Positions 8,824-18,378 of a stretch of 64,000 nt of DNA are shown here, in pieces. The stretch lies in contig NZ_RSED01000003.1 in assembly GCF_003933735.1 (NCBI RefSeq), positions 1 through 64,000 on the forward strand, written 5' to 3'. This DNA comes from Aquabacterium soli (lineage in GTDB: Bacteria > Pseudomonadota > Gammaproteobacteria > Burkholderiales > Burkholderiaceae_C). Below the pieces are notes generated by a model. It did not search any database. It was not told where the DNA came from and was given only the letters and a program-made list of their open reading frames with translations. The position numbers were made by a program, and so were the translations under genes. The first letter of the stretch is position 1. Every line of letters starts with the position of its first letter.

Positions 8824-9123
8824 TCAGTGGGACAGAGGACGACCTCCGGCACCGCTGTGGGCGTCCCTGAAATGCAGGTCTTCCATGGCGTCGCCGGTTT
8901 CATTGAGCGCATCCTCAACCGAGACCGGCTGAATGTTTTGCGCCAAGGATCCCTTCGGACCGACGGTCAGGTCGTACCTGACCTTGGAGCCTTGCTTCAA
9001 GGTTCGAAAGCCATCCATCTGGATAGCGGAGAAGTGGGCGAACACGTCGCCCCCGCCTACATCAGGTTCGATGAAGCCAAACCCTTTGGCGTCGTTGAAC
9101 CATTTGACAGTGCCTGTGGCCAT
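8824..9123 (-). CDS. Cold-shock domain protein with C-terminal extension
   Basis: A 99-residue protein. Residues 1-~69 are a CspA-type OB fold with both RNA-binding motifs visible: KGFGFIEP (RNP1) near residue 13 and DVFAHFSAI (RNP2) near 27. The remaining ~30 residues are an acidic then Gly/Ser/His-rich tail not found in standard 67-70 residue Csp proteins. ATG 9123 is preceded by a perfect AGGAGG seven bases away; a GTG three bases upstream is less well spaced. It probably acts as an RNA chaperone. The long upstream gap would fit a 5' leader of the kind seen in cold-inducible csp genes. Confidence 0.88.
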   Translation of the reverse strand: MATGTVKWFNDAKGFGFIEPDVGGGDVFAHFSAIQMDGFRTLKQGSKVRYDLTVGPKGSLAQNIQPVSVEDALNETGDAMEDLHFRDAHSGAGGRPLSH

Positions 9124-9494
9124 CACCTGTCCTCCTGTGAATTTCAGCCAATTCTGTGCATCGCGGACAGTGGTGTCAAGGCGCAGTTGTGACAGAACTT
9201 GTCTGAGCGCAGGTCGTTTCTAGGGGGTGACAAATCAACTGTTTAGGCGCATGCATGGGGCATTCGTCACGGCAGTGACGGCAAAGCTGTGCGCTTCGTT
9301 GGCGGGCCACTTCCCGGCAGCCTCGCGAGGCACTTTCCGGGGTGTTTTTTCGCCGCTGCGTAAACGGCCCTTCATCCCAGCGCGTTGAACCATGGAAAAG
9401 GGACGCCGGATCCGGGAAATTTACCCCCTTGTTTTCGGGTAGGTCACTCCAACATGAGTGGGCAGGACGCAGAATGCTCTCTTAGAATCATTTC
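9124..9494. other. Divergent intergenic region between csp and clpS
   Basis: These 371 bp separate two divergent genes and should hold both promoters. I see no ORF and no perfect sigma-70 promoter. A TAGAAT hexamer at 9484-9489 is too close to the clpS ATG to be a normal -10 unless the message is nearly leaderless. A GC-rich stretch at 9310-9350 may fold in the csp leader. Confidence 0.45.
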
Positions 9495-9851
9495 ATGACC
9501 TGGTCGTTACATCCCTATGCTTCGTCCGAACCGCCCGCGGTTCCGGACAATGACAATGCCGACTCGGTTGTGGTTGAGAAAGAGGCGCTGCAACTCGAAC
9601 CCCCCAAGCTCTTTCAGGTCGTGATGCTCAATGACGACTTCACCCCGATGGAGTTTGTGGTCTACGTCTTGCAAGACCTGTTCCGTCACGATATTGAGGC
9701 GGCCACGCAGATCATGCTCAAAATCCACCACGAGGGTCGTGGTGTGTGCGGTGTCTATACCAAGGACGTCGCGGCCACCAAGGTCGAACTCGTTCTTGCC
9801 GCCGCCCGGCGAGCCGGGCACCCCCTGCAGTGCATTCTGGAGACAGCATGA
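9495..9851 (+). CDS. clpS: ATP-dependent Clp protease adaptor ClpS
   Basis: A 118-residue adaptor that delivers N-end-rule substrates (N-terminal Leu, Phe, Tyr, Trp) to ClpAP. The core is intact: [17 protein letters not shown] near residue 40 holds the NDD(Y/F)TPM signature, and the [12 protein letters not shown] segment near 77 carries the histidine that helps form the degron pocket. The first ~35 residues are a variable arm. The stop codon overlaps the clpA ATG by four bases, so adaptor and unfoldase are translationally coupled. Confidence 0.95.
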   Translation: MTWSLHPYASSEPPAVPDNDNADSVVVEKEALQLEPPKLFQVVMLNDDFTPMEFVVYVLQDLFRHDIEAATQIMLKIHHEGRGVCGVYTKDVAATKVELVLAAARRAGHPLQCILETA

Positions 9852-12169
9852 TCGCGCAAGAGTTGGAAGTGAGTTTGCACATGGCCTTCGTCGAGGCCCG
9901 ACAGCAGCGCCACGAGTTCATCACCGTGGAGCACCTGCTGCTGGCCTTGATCGACAATCCATCTGCGTCGGAAGTATTGAAGGCTTGCGCAGCCAACCTT
10001 GACGAACTGCGCAAGAGCCTTGATCAGTTCGTTCGCGACAACACGCCCACGGTGGGCGGCACCGATGAGGTGGACACGCAACCCACGCTGGGTTTCCAGC
10101 GGGTGATCCAGCGCGCCATCATGCATGTGCAGTCCTCCGGCAGCGGCAAGAAGGAAGTCACCGGCGCCAACGTGCTGGTGGCCATCTTCGGCGAGAAGGA
10201 TTCGCACGCGGTGTACTACCTGCATCAGCAGGGTGTGACTCGCCTGGACGTGGTGAACTTCATCGCCCACGGCATCCGCAAGGTCGATCCGCCTGAGGGG
10301 CCCGGCAAGGCGTCTTCGTCCGAGTCCAACCAGCCTGAGGGCGAGAAGGACGAAGGCGAGAGCAAGGCCTCGCCGCTGGAGCTCTACACCCAGAACCTCA
10401 ACGTCGCCGCCCGCGAAGGCAAGATCGATCCCTTGATCGGCCGTGACCACGAGGTCGAGCGCGTGATCCAGGTGCTGTGCCGCCGTCGCAAGAACAACCC
10501 GCTGCTGGTCGGTGAGGCCGGCGTGGGCAAGACCGCCATCGCCGAGGGCCTGGCCTGGCGCATCACGCAGAACGACGTGCCCGAAGTGCTGGCCGATGCC
10601 GAGGTGTATTCCCTCGACATGGGCGCACTGCTGGCCGGTACCAAATACCGCGGTGATTTTGAGCAGCGCCTGAAGGCTGTGATCAAGCAGTTGAAGGAGC
10701 AGCCCAATGCCGTGCTGTTCATCGACGAGATCCACACCCTGATCGGCGCTGGCGCGGCTTCGGGCGGCACGCTCGATGCATCCAACCTGCTCAAGCCCGC
10801 GCTCAGCTCGGGCCAGCTCAAGTGCATCGGCGCCACCACCTTCACCGAGTACCGCGGCATCTTCGAGAAGGACGCGGCCCTGTCGCGGCGTTTCCAGAAG
10901 GTCGAGGTGGTCGAGCCGTCCGTCGAGCAGACCATCGAGATCCTCAAGGGGCTCAAGTCACGCTTTGAAGAGCACCACAGCGTGAAGTACGCGCTGGGCG
11001 CCCTGCAGGCGGCGGCTGAGCTGTCGGCCAAGTACATCAATGACCGCCACCTGCCCGACAAGGCCATCGACGTGATCGATGAAGCCGGTGCCGCGCAGCG
11101 CATCCTGCCCAAGAGCAAGCAGAAGAAGACCATCACCCGTGCCGAGGTCGAGGACATCGTGTCCAAGATCGCCCGCGTGCCGGCCACCAGCGTGTCCAGT
11201 GACGACCGTAGCAAGCTCAAGACGCTCGATCGTGATTTGAAGAGCGTGGTGTTCGGCCAGGACAACGCCATCGACGCCCTGTCGGCCGCCATCAAGATGG
11301 CCCGCTCGGGCCTGGGCAAGCCAGACAAGCCGATCGGCGCCTTCCTGTTCAGCGGTCCCACCGGCGTCGGCAAGACCGAGGTCGCCAAGCAACTGGCCTA
11401 TGTGCTGGGCATCGACCTGATCCGCTTCGACATGTCCGAGTACATGGAGCGCCATGCGGTCAGCCGCCTGATCGGTGCGCCTCCGGGCTACGTGGGCTTT
11501 GACCAAGGCGGCCTGTTGACCGAGGCCATCACCAAGAAGCCGCACGCCGTGCTGCTGCTCGATGAAATCGAAAAGGCGCACCCGGATGTGTTCAACATCC
11601 TGCTGCAGGTGATGGACCATGGCACCTTGACGGACAACAACGGGCGCAAGGCTGATTTCCGCAACGTCATGATCATCATGACGACCAACGCGGGTGCCGA
11701 GACACTGCAGAAGTCCACCATCGGCTTCACCAACTCGCGAGAGCAGGGTGACGAGATGGGTGACATCAAGCGCATGTTCACGCCTGAGTTCCGCAACCGT
11801 CTCGATGCCATCGTGGGCTTCAAGCCGCTGGACGAGGAAGTCATCCTGCGCGTGGTCGACAAGTTCCTGCTGCAGCTCGAAGGCCAACTGGCAGAGAAGA
11901 AGGTGGATGTCACGTTCACCGATGCGCTGCGCCGTTACCTGGCCAAGCGTGGCTTCGATCCGCTGATGGGTGCCCGCCCGATGCAGCGCCTGATCCAGGA
12001 CACGATCCGTCGTGCCTTGGCCGACGAACTGCTCTTCGGCGATCTGGTCGACGGTGGCCGCCTCACGGTGGACGTGGTCCCCAACGCCAAGGGCGAAGAA
12101 GAGGTCAAGCTGGACATCCAGGCGCGTCGCAGCGACAAGCCCAAGGCCGAGGCCGCAACCGCGGAGTAA
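9848..12169 (+). CDS. clpA: ATP-dependent Clp protease ATP-binding subunit ClpA
   Basis: A 773-residue double-AAA+ unfoldase that pairs with ClpP. The N-domain covers residues 1-~145. D1 has Walker A GEAGVGKT near residue 219 and Walker [10 protein letters not shown]2 has GPTGVGKT near 503 and [13 protein letters not shown] near 565. An acidic, Lys/Glu-rich linker near 160-175 joins the N-domain to D1. I chose ATG 9848 because it overlaps the clpS stop as ATGA and gives the family's normal N-terminus. A strong terminator follows 30 bp after the stop. Confidence 0.95.
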   Translation: MIAQELEVSLHMAFVEARQQRHEFITVEHLLLALIDNPSASEVLKACAANLDELRKSLDQFVRDNTPTVGGTDEVDTQPTLGFQRVIQRAIMHVQSSGSGKKEVTGANVLVAIFGEKDSHAVYYLHQQGVTRLDVVNFIAHGIRKVDPPEGPGKASSSESNQPEGEKDEGESKASPLELYTQNLNVAAREGKIDPLIGRDHEVERVIQVLCRRRKNNPLLVGEAGVGKTAIAEGLAWRITQNDVPEVLADAEVYSLDMGALLAGTKYRGDFEQRLKAVIKQLKEQPNAVLFIDEIHTLIGAGAASGGTLDASNLLKPALSSGQLKCIGATTFTEYRGIFEKDAALSRRFQKVEVVEPSVEQTIEILKGLKSRFEEHHSVKYALGALQAAAELSAKYINDRHLPDKAIDVIDEAGAAQRILPKSKQKKTITRAEVEDIVSKIARVPATSVSSDDRSKLKTLDRDLKSVVFGQDNAIDALSAAIKMARSGLGKPDKPIGAFLFSGPTGVGKTEVAKQLAYVLGIDLIRFDMSEYMERHAVSRLIGAPPGYVGFDQGGLLTEAITKKPHAVLLLDEIEKAHPDVFNILLQVMDHGTLTDNNGRKADFRNVMIIMTTNAGAETLQKSTIGFTNSREQGDEMGDIKRMFTPEFRNRLDAIVGFKPLDEEVILRVVDKFLLQLEGQLAEKKVDVTFTDALRRYLAKRGFDPLMGARPMQRLIQDTIRRALADELLFGDLVDGGRLTVDVVPNAKGEEEVKLDIQARRSDKPKAEAATAE

Positions 12170-12198
12170 GCATGCCGGGGGGATGATGTCCCCAAGCG

Positions 12199-12226
12199 AA
12201 AAGGCAGGCCTTGAGCCTGCCTTTTT
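12199..12226 (+). terminator. Rho-independent terminator after clpA
   Basis: An AAGGCAGGC arm, a five-base loop and GCCTGCCTTTTT form a GC-rich stem with a five-T tail. It starts 30 bp after the clpA stop. The A-run before the stem would let it also terminate the opposite strand, although the convergent gene ends just downstream. Confidence 0.9.
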
Positions 12227-12243
12227 CATGGGCAATGGATGTG

Positions 12244-12816
12244 TCAACGTGCGCGGCGACGGGCCATCAACGACACGGCTGCCAAGCCACCCAGCAACAG
12301 TGCCAGGCTGGCAGGCTCAGGCACCGCGGCCACCGAGACGTTGTCCAGCAGGGCGCCCATCTGATCGCCGCCCTGGTCGTCGAAGCTGAGGGTGTAATTG
12401 CCCGTCGTGGCCGCCGTGAACAGCACCGAATAGGTCGTGAACCCGCTGGACGGGGTGATGGTGTACGTGGCGAAGGTGCTGCCGAAGCTCACATGGACCA
12501 CATCGCTGTTGCCGTTGCGATGGTTGCCACCCAGATCGAAACTCGCGATGTACTGAGTGCCGGCTGTGAGTGCAAGGGCGGTGCTCAGCACGCCAGCGGC
12601 CGACGACGACCCATCCAGGTCGATGTAGCGGCCGTTGCCCGGGATGAGGTCGTAGAAGCCGGGGCCGATGACATCGACCGTGCCCGCGCTCACGGCCCAG
12701 CCGGCGGGTGTGATGTTGGTGCCCAGTGGGTTGGCGTCGAAGTTGTCGGTGAAGACGGCGGCATGCGCGCTCGACAAGGCCAGTGACAGGGCGGCGATGG
12801 ACAGCAGGTGTTTCAT
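12244..12816 (-). CDS. PEP-CTERM sorting-domain exported protein
   Basis: A 190-residue secreted protein. It has an N-terminal signal peptide (charged MKH, hydrophobic core, cleavage near SAHA-AVF, residue 20). The C-terminus is a textbook PEP-CTERM signal: VPEPASLALLLGG, then a hydrophobic helix and an RRRAR tail. The middle, beta-rich and low in lysine, looks like a carbohydrate-binding-type jelly roll (FDLGGNHRNGNSDVV, SFDDQGGDQMG). Known biology: exosortase EpsH/XrtB-type systems cut this signal and anchor or release the protein, usually alongside exopolysaccharide. No exosortase gene is in the window. The ligand is unknown. Confidence 0.85.
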   Translation of the reverse strand: MKHLLSIAALSLALSSAHAAVFTDNFDANPLGTNITPAGWAVSAGTVDVIGPGFYDLIPGNGRYIDLDGSSSAAGVLSTALALTAGTQYIASFDLGGNHRNGNSDVVHVSFGSTFATYTITPSSGFTTYSVLFTAATTGNYTLSFDDQGGDQMGALLDNVSVAAVPEPASLALLLGGLAAVSLMARRRAR

Positions 12817-12874
12817 GGGCAGGCTCCGTTTGAATGATCGTGCCTGAGCGGGCGCCCAGGCGGTTCAACGGATC

Positions 12875-13732
12875 CTAGGCCTTGAGTGCGCCGGGCGATA
12901 TCCTGCGATCTAGGTGCTCGGGGGTGGTCCCTCCGGAGGCGATCAACGCGGCCGGGTCTTCGCCGAAGAACCGTGCAAGCAGGGCGTAGACGTCGGCGAA
13001 ATCTGCGCGCAAGGCCCAGGGGGCTACGAAAAAGGCTTCGGTGACCACCGGGAAGAACTCGACCAGTCCGGCTTCGGCCGCGTAGGGGTCCAGCCAGGTG
13101 TCTTCGCCACGGGCCAGGGCCTCGCTGTGGCGGTCGAAGCCTTGCCACATCACATCCTGCCATTGCGCCTTGCTGATGTCTGCCGGCAGTGGAGGTGTGC
13201 CATTGAGCTCGCCGCCGATCATGTCCAGCGCGTGGGCGAACTCGTGCACGACCACGTTGTAGCCGTGCTCCAGGTTGCGCGCCTGCTGCACGTCGTGCCA
13301 GGACAGCATCACGGGGCCATCGGGCATGGCCTCGCCGGCCAGGACCTCGTCGTACTGGTGCACCACGCCGGCCTCGTCCATCACCTCGCGGTGCGCGACG
13401 ACCTGGTCCGGGTGCACGACGATGTGGCCCATGTGGGCATAGGCGCCCAGGCCCAGGCGCAGGACGGGCAGGCAGGCCTGCGCGGCGATGGCCACGGCCA
13501 TCTCGTCGCTGATCTCCAGGCCGCCGGCCGGCACGAACCGCTTGCGGGCCAGGAACAGGGTGCTGAGGGCGCGCAGGCGTTGCTGCTGCTCAAGGCTGCG
13601 CCAGGCCAGGAAGGGGTAGTGCGCCAGGGTCTGTGCCCACAGCGCATCGGGGATGGCGCGGTGGCGCAGGATGCTTGATTCAGAGCGCCAGCTCAGCGGC
13701 AGGTGTCTGGCCAGGTGGTCGAGCAGGCTCAT
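12875..13732 (-). CDS. mtfA: Zinc-dependent peptidase of the MtfA family (M90)
   Basis: A 285-residue cytosolic metallopeptidase. The zinc motif HEFAHALDM (HExxH) lies near residue 156, with a downstream glutamate in FFPVVTEAFF near 228 as the third ligand. In E. coli, MtfA binds and inactivates the Mlc repressor of glucose PTS genes. Whether that partner exists here is unknown. The ATG overlaps the lpxH stop by four bases. It is the last gene of the envelope operon. Confidence 0.85.
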   Translation of the reverse strand: MSLLDHLARHLPLSWRSESSILRHRAIPDALWAQTLAHYPFLAWRSLEQQQRLRALSTLFLARKRFVPAGGLEISDEMAVAIAAQACLPVLRLGLGAYAHMGHIVVHPDQVVAHREVMDEAGVVHQYDEVLAGEAMPDGPVMLSWHDVQQARNLEHGYNVVVHEFAHALDMIGGELNGTPPLPADISKAQWQDVMWQGFDRHSEALARGEDTWLDPYAAEAGLVEFFPVVTEAFFVAPWALRADFADVYALLARFFGEDPAALIASGGTTPEHLDRRISPGALKA

Positions 13733-14577
13733 GCCTGCCCCGTCGGTGCCGCCAGCGCCTCGTCGATGGACAGGCGGTGGTAGCCGCTGGCGCTCAGGCG
13801 CATGACCTGGGCACGGTAGGGTGCGTGGTCCAGGTCCCAGTCGGACAGCACATGGCGTTGCGCCCCGGGCCGCGCGAACGGCTCGCTGGCCGGGCGATGG
13901 GTGTGCCCGTGCACCAGCACGGCGGCTGCGGCTGCGACCAGGGCATCGGCCACGGCCTGGGGGGCCAGATCGGCCCAGTCTTCCTGCCGCATGCCATGCT
14001 TTTGCGATTCGCTCGCCTCGCGCATGGCCTTGGCTGCGGCCAGGCGTGCCGGCAGGGGCTGGGCCAGGAAGCGGGCTTGCCAGGCGTCGCTGCGGGATTG
14101 GGCTCTGAAGGCCTGGTACGCGGTGTCGTCCAGACACCAGGCATCGCCGTGCGACAACACATGGCGTTGGTCGAAGGCCTGCAGCACGGTCGGGTCGCTC
14201 AGCAAACTGGCGTTGCAGGCGCGGGCCATCTCGGCGCCGAGCAGGAAATCGCGGTTGCCCACCATCAGGTGCAGGTCCAGCCGGGCGCCGGCCGCTGCCA
14301 GCTCGGCGGTGCAGGCCGCCTCAAACGGCTGGTGCCGCATGTCGTCGCCCACCCAGGCTTCGAACAGATCGCCCAGGATGAACACGGCATCGGCCCGCGT
14401 GCCCCGCAGAAAGCGCTGAAACGCCTCGAACGTGCGAGGGTGGCTCTCGTGCAGGTGCAGGTCGGAGATGAAATCAATGCACCGCCACGAGGGCGGTGCA
14501 TGAAGGGAGGGCAGTGCGGTGTCGGGGCTCATGGCCACGTCGCCGGAGGCCTGAACGCCGCCGGCGCCTGGTGTCAT
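13729..14577 (-). CDS. lpxH: UDP-2,3-diacylglucosamine diphosphatase
   Basis: A 282-residue calcineurin-like metallophosphoesterase that makes lipid X in lipid A synthesis. Metal-binding motifs appear in order: DLHLHE (~38), GDLFE (~69), GNRD (~107), HGD (~143) and HGHTHRP (~224). The first ATG shares one base with the ppiB stop (TGATG). An internal ATG 45 bases later (14532) would remove a Gly/Ala-rich lead and may be the true start, since the conserved fold only begins near residue 32. It is translationally coupled to ppiB and mtfA. Confidence 0.9.
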   Translation of the reverse strand: MTPGAGGVQASGDVAMSPDTALPSLHAPPSWRCIDFISDLHLHESHPRTFEAFQRFLRGTRADAVFILGDLFEAWVGDDMRHQPFEAACTAELAAAGARLDLHLMVGNRDFLLGAEMARACNASLLSDPTVLQAFDQRHVLSHGDAWCLDDTAYQAFRAQSRSDAWQARFLAQPLPARLAAAKAMREASESQKHGMRQEDWADLAPQAVADALVAAAAAVLVHGHTHRPASEPFARPGAQRHVLSDWDLDHAPYRAQVMRLSASGYHRLSIDEALAAPTGQA

Positions 14578-15077
14578 CAGACTTCGACGGCCTTGGTGAT
14601 GACCACGTCTTCCAGGGGCACGTCACCGTGGCCGCCGCGGTTGCCGGTCTTGACCTTTTCGATCTGGTCCACCACCTCGGTGCCTTCAGTGACCTTGCCG
14701 AACACGGCATAGCCCCAGCCGCTGGGGCTCTCGGACTTGAAGTTCAGGAAGTCGTTGTCGGTGCCGTTGATGAAGAACTGGGCGCTGGCCGAATGGGGCG
14801 CGCTGGTGCGGGCCATCGCCAGGGTGTAGCGGTCGTTCTTCAGGCCGTTGTTGGCTTCGTTCTGGATCGGGTCGCGGGTGGGCTTTTGCTTGAGGCCCGG
14901 CTCGAAGCCGCCGCCCTGGATCATGAAGCCCTTGATCACGCGGTGGAACACGGTGCCGTCGTAGTGGCCGTCACGCACGTAGGTCAGGAAGTTCTCGACG
15001 GTGGCGGGGGCCTTCTCGTCATCGAGTTCGATGCGGATCACGCCAGCAGTGGTGTGCAGTTCAACGTTCTTGGCCAT
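14577..15077 (-). CDS. ppiB: Cytoplasmic peptidyl-prolyl cis-trans isomerase (cyclophilin B)
   Basis: A 166-residue cyclophilin with no signal peptide. [13 protein letters not shown] near residue 44 and SAQFFIN near 97 hold the catalytic arginine, phenylalanine and glutamine residues. It is closely related to the upstream exported cyclophilin, so the two probably arose by duplication. It lies three bases after that gene on the same strand. Confidence 0.93.
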   Translation of the reverse strand: MAKNVELHTTAGVIRIELDDEKAPATVENFLTYVRDGHYDGTVFHRVIKGFMIQGGGFEPGLKQKPTRDPIQNEANNGLKNDRYTLAMARTSAPHSASAQFFINGTDNDFLNFKSESPSGWGYAVFGKVTEGTEVVDQIEKVKTGNRGGHGDVPLEDVVITKAVEV

Positions 15078-15080
15078 GGT

Positions 15081-15653
15081 TCATTTCTCCAGCGTGGCTT
15101 GTTTGATGATGACGGGCTGCAGCGGCACATCGCCGTGCATGCCTTTCTGGCCCGTGGGCACCTTGCGGATCTTCTCGACCACGTCCATGCCCTGGACGAC
15201 CTTGCCGAACACGGCGTAGCCGTTGCCATCCTGCGAGCGGGCGGCATCCAGGAAGCCATTGTCCGTCACGTTGATGAAGAACTGCGCCGTGGCGGAATTG
15301 GGGTCCATGGTGCGGGCCATGGCCACGGTGCCGCGCACGTTGTTCAGGCCGTTGCGGCTTTCAAGCGGGATCGGTGCACGCGTGGGCTTTTCCTTCATGT
15401 CGGGGGTCATGCCGCCGCCCTGCACCATGAAGCCGCTGATCACGCGGTGGAAGATGGTGCCGTTGTAGTGACCAGCCTTCACGTAGGCCAGGAAGTTCTC
15501 GACCGTCTTGGGGGCCTTGGCGGCGTCCAGCTGCAGAACGATGTCGCCCTGGTTGGTGCTCAGGCGCACGTTCTGGGCCTGGGCGGCAACGCTCAGGACC
15601 AGGCCGCCCAGCACGATGGCGGCACGGCTCAGCAGGGTGGTGGTGTTCTTCAT
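15081..15653 (-). CDS. ppiA: Periplasmic peptidyl-prolyl cis-trans isomerase (cyclophilin A)
   Basis: A 190-residue cyclophilin with an N-terminal signal peptide: a hydrophobic core and a cleavage site after VAAQA, near residue 26. The catalytic segments [13 protein letters not shown] (~69) and TAQFFIN (~122) are intact. It should catalyse proline isomerisation in folding outer-membrane and periplasmic proteins. Its ATG overlaps the stop of the L,D-transpeptidase by four bases. Confidence 0.92.
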   Translation of the reverse strand: MKNTTTLLSRAAIVLGGLVLSVAAQAQNVRLSTNQGDIVLQLDAAKAPKTVENFLAYVKAGHYNGTIFHRVISGFMVQGGGMTPDMKEKPTRAPIPLESRNGLNNVRGTVAMARTMDPNSATAQFFINVTDNGFLDAARSQDGNGYAVFGKVVQGMDVVEKIRKVPTGQKGMHGDVPLQPVIIKQATLEK

Positions 15654-17011
15654 CCGATCACTCCTTCATAGAATATTTTCCACAGGCCGCCTTCCTTGCC
15701 CCAGTACTGGCGCTTGATGGCGCCCGTGCGCTCGCCCTCGTTCAGCTCGCCGAAGGTGACGACCAGTACATCGCTGCGGTCACGCCATGCCAGGATGGAC
15801 ATGTCCTTGAGCTGCAGTTGGCGGCCCTTCTGGCTGCTGGCCTCGCGCTCCATCAGCTGTCGCCATTGGGCCTGATCACGGTTGCCGCTGGCGAACTGGG
15901 GCGAATAGAAGGCCATCAGGCGGTTGATGTCGCCGCTGGCCCGGGCCACACGCCAGCCTTCGAGCAGATTGTGCAGGTCGCGGCGCGGGGTTTCCTGGGC
16001 CTGCGGCTCTACCCATTCGAGCGACCGGGCGATCACCACCGGCGTGGTGCGGGGCTGCACCCGTTCCATGATGCTCTTGAGCTCGGGGTTGGCCAGGGCG
16101 ACGCAGCCATCGGTGCTCTGCGGGCTGCGGGCGTAGCTCTCGCTGGGCACGCCGTGCAGCCAGATGCCACTGCCGGTTCGGCCCATGCGGCGGTCGTACT
16201 CGTTGGGGTAGTTCAGGGGCAGGGCGCCCACGCCGTAGAAATCGGTCAGCTGGGCGGCATCCAGGCGGCTGGTGATGTAGTACACGCCAATGGGCGTGCG
16301 CTGATCGCCCTGCGTGCTTTTTTCGGGGCCCAGCTTGCCGATGGAGGCATAGTGATCAGCCACCAGTTGCAGGCCGTTGGGGCCGTTTTCGAACACGTAC
16401 AGCCGCGAGCGGCTGGCATCGACCGCAATGGCGTGCTTGGTGGTGGGCGGCAGGTCGACGAACTGCGTGGGGATGGCGCCCACGGGCGGGCGCTCTTGCA
16501 GCGCCAGCAGTCGGCGGTTGGCCTCGACGCGCAGTTGCTCCAGGCGCTCGGGGGCCTTGCCCACCAGGGCCTGTGGTGCGTTGCCCATCTGCTGCAGCGG
16601 GCCCGCACGGGCGGTAAGCAGATCACCGTAGACCAGTTGGGCCAGCTGGAAATTGGGAACATCTTGAACCAGCAGGCGGGCTTTTTCGAGCGCCTGCGCG
16701 GCGTCGCCAGAGCCCACCAGGCGGTAGATCTCCAGCAGGCGGCCTTCTGCGGACGGATCGTTCGTGTGCTGTGCCAGCTGCTTGAGGCTGATCGCATGCT
16801 TGGCCGTCTCGGGGCTGGCCTGGTGTGCGAGGGCCACGGTGACCGGAGCCTCTTCGGTCGTCGGTTTGCGGCCGGCGTAGGCCTGTGCCCAGTCCGCCGA
16901 CATCAACGAAGACACGGCCCAGATGGCGAGAGGCGCGCTCACGCCAACCACCAGTGCAAAAGCCCGCCCGGCCGACAACTTGAACGGCCGGCGGTTGCTC
17001 GAACGTTTCAT
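15650..17011 (-). CDS. L,D-transpeptidase (YkuD) with C-terminal NTF2-like domain
   Basis: A 453-residue membrane-anchored or exported protein. A hydrophobic segment at residues 18-38 follows a basic start. A helical region follows, then the YkuD catalytic domain at about 185-330: IWLHGVP near 290 and STDGCVAL near 312 supply the histidine and nucleophilic cysteine. Residues ~345-453 resemble an NTF2/SnoaL-like fold ([18 protein letters not shown]). Family members crosslink peptidoglycan or attach lipoproteins to it. It lies one base after the TPR gene, whose C-terminal domain looks similar, so the two probably work together at the cell wall. The exact substrate is unknown. Confidence 0.88.
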   Translation of the reverse strand: MKRSSNRRPFKLSAGRAFALVVGVSAPLAIWAVSSLMSADWAQAYAGRKPTTEEAPVTVALAHQASPETAKHAISLKQLAQHTNDPSAEGRLLEIYRLVGSGDAAQALEKARLLVQDVPNFQLAQLVYGDLLTARAGPLQQMGNAPQALVGKAPERLEQLRVEANRRLLALQERPPVGAIPTQFVDLPPTTKHAIAVDASRSRLYVFENGPNGLQLVADHYASIGKLGPEKSTQGDQRTPIGVYYITSRLDAAQLTDFYGVGALPLNYPNEYDRRMGRTGSGIWLHGVPSESYARSPQSTDGCVALANPELKSIMERVQPRTTPVVIARSLEWVEPQAQETPRRDLHNLLEGWRVARASGDINRLMAFYSPQFASGNRDQAQWRQLMEREASSQKGRQLQLKDMSILAWRDRSDVLVVTFGELNEGERTGAIKRQYWGKEGGLWKIFYEGVIG

Positions 17012-17012
17012 C

Positions 17013-18104
17013 TCACGAACCCGACGATTCCTTCACGATGACCCAGTTGCCGCCATTGCGGACCAGTTCAAGACGCTTTCCGCTGGAAATGTTCAGGCTG
17101 TCGGCCTTGTAGTCCTGACGGAACTTGGCCGTGGCCTTGTTGCCGGTGACCTTGACATCCAGGTCGGAAATCTTCACGGAAATGTTGCGCTTGCCGACGA
17201 TGCGGTCGCGGCGCTCTTGTTCCCAGGCCTTGCGGTTCTTGCCGCCGCCGTTGAAGTCCTTGGCATAGGCCGCGAGGTAATCGTCCATGTCCTTGCGGCT
17301 CCAGGCGGAAGCCCAGTCGCGCACGGCGGCTTCGACATCACGCTCTTGCGCATCGACACGGGCCTCTGCGGCAGGTGCCGGGGCGGGCGTCGGAGCGGGT
17401 TTGGCCGCTGGAACGGGTGCCGGGGCCGGCACGGGGGCTGGCGCGGGTGCGGGCACCGGAGCAGGGGCCGGGGCCGGCGTGGGCGATGCGGGTACGGCGA
17501 CAGGGGCCGGGGCAGAGGGCTTGGTCGGCGCGTTGTTGGTCAGCGCGGCCACGGCGGCAGAGCCACGGTCTTTCGGGAACAGGTCGCGGATCATGGCCAG
17601 CTTGGGAGCCACGGCCGAGCGCGTGTCGATCTGCAGGGCCTTGGAGTAGGCCTGGCTGGCCAGCTTGGCGTAGACATCGCCCAGGTTCTCGTAGGCGGTG
17701 GCGTAGCTGGGGTTGGTGCGGATGGCCATCTCAAGCGCCGTGCGCGACTTGTCGTACTGGCCCTGCTGGGCGTAGAGCACGGCCAGGTTGTTGAAGGGTT
17801 CGGGCAGTTCGGGGAAGTCTTCGGTGAGCTTCTGGAAGGTCGTGATGGCTTCAGGGGTGCGGCCGGCCTGCGACAGGCTGATGCCGCGCAGGAAGCGCAT
17901 CATCGGATCGCGGGGCTTCGTGGTCAGGAACTGATCCGCCTTCTGCAGCGCTTCGGCGTTCTTGCCGGCGGCCAGGAGCTTCTGGACATCGGCCACGTCA
18001 TCCGCACGCACGACCTGGCTCGACAGGCTCAGCATCGCGATGGCAACGCACTGGGCAGCCATCGCTGTCAGGCGGGCTCCGAAATGGGGCGCAACAACTC
18101 GCAT
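17013..18104 (-). CDS. Exported TPR protein with Pro/Ala linker and NTF2-like domain
   Basis: A 363-residue protein. An N-terminal signal peptide ends near residue 34 (VVRADD); an internal ATG at 18062 would give a more usual signal length. TPR-like helices follow at ~35-185 (for example PFNNLAVLYAQQGQYDKSRTA). A low-complexity Pro/Ala/Val linker spans ~200-245. A C-terminal domain at ~250-363 has the W..A.S..D.....Y...F pattern of NTF2/SnoaL-like folds and closely parallels the end of the next gene's product. As first gene of the operon it probably scaffolds the L,D-transpeptidase. No enzymatic motif is visible. Confidence 0.8.
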   Translation of the reverse strand: MRVVAPHFGARLTAMAAQCVAIAMLSLSSQVVRADDVADVQKLLAAGKNAEALQKADQFLTTKPRDPMMRFLRGISLSQAGRTPEAITTFQKLTEDFPELPEPFNNLAVLYAQQGQYDKSRTALEMAIRTNPSYATAYENLGDVYAKLASQAYSKALQIDTRSAVAPKLAMIRDLFPKDRGSAAVAALTNNAPTKPSAPAPVAVPASPTPAPAPAPVPAPAPAPVPAPAPVPAAKPAPTPAPAPAAEARVDAQERDVEAAVRDWASAWSRKDMDDYLAAYAKDFNGGGKNRKAWEQERRDRIVGKRNISVKISDLDVKVTGNKATAKFRQDYKADSLNISSGKRLELVRNGGNWVIVKESSGS

Positions 18105-18378
18105 GGGTCTTGTTTATCTCAAGGTGGTGGATCAGAGGTAGCCCCGGAGAATACCAGCGCAAAGTGGTCTTTGTGGTTGATGAACACCCTGACGCACACA
18201 CCTCGTTCGAGGTCCCCCGGCTATACTCGCCCGATTGTATCCGAGCGCCTGTCCTGACCTGAATCCCGACTGAGAGATACAGGTCCGGGGGCTCCCTGGC
18301 TTTCAGCCTGAGAAGGCCCGCAGGATCGCCCTGACCGTTGCGTCGGCGCATCCACGGCCTGAGGTTTCCGCTTTTCCC
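18105..18378. promoter_or_regulatory. Divergent promoter region, TPR operon and cysS
   Basis: A 274-bp gap between divergent genes. On the plus strand TATACT at 18222-18227 is a good -10 hexamer; I see no good -35 at 16-18 bp. It would leave a leader of about 145 nt before cysS. The leader is GC-rich with several short complementary segments, but I could not match it to a known riboswitch class. Confidence 0.4.

Noticed and set aside
17371..17530. Repetitive GC-rich DNA that might be a repeat array
   Set aside because: It encodes the Pro/Ala linker of the TPR protein in frame; no separate element is needed to explain it.
18235..18378. CTGAGA motifs in the cysS leader, as in TPP riboswitches
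   Set aside because: The other conserved TPP blocks are missing and cysS has no thiamine link.
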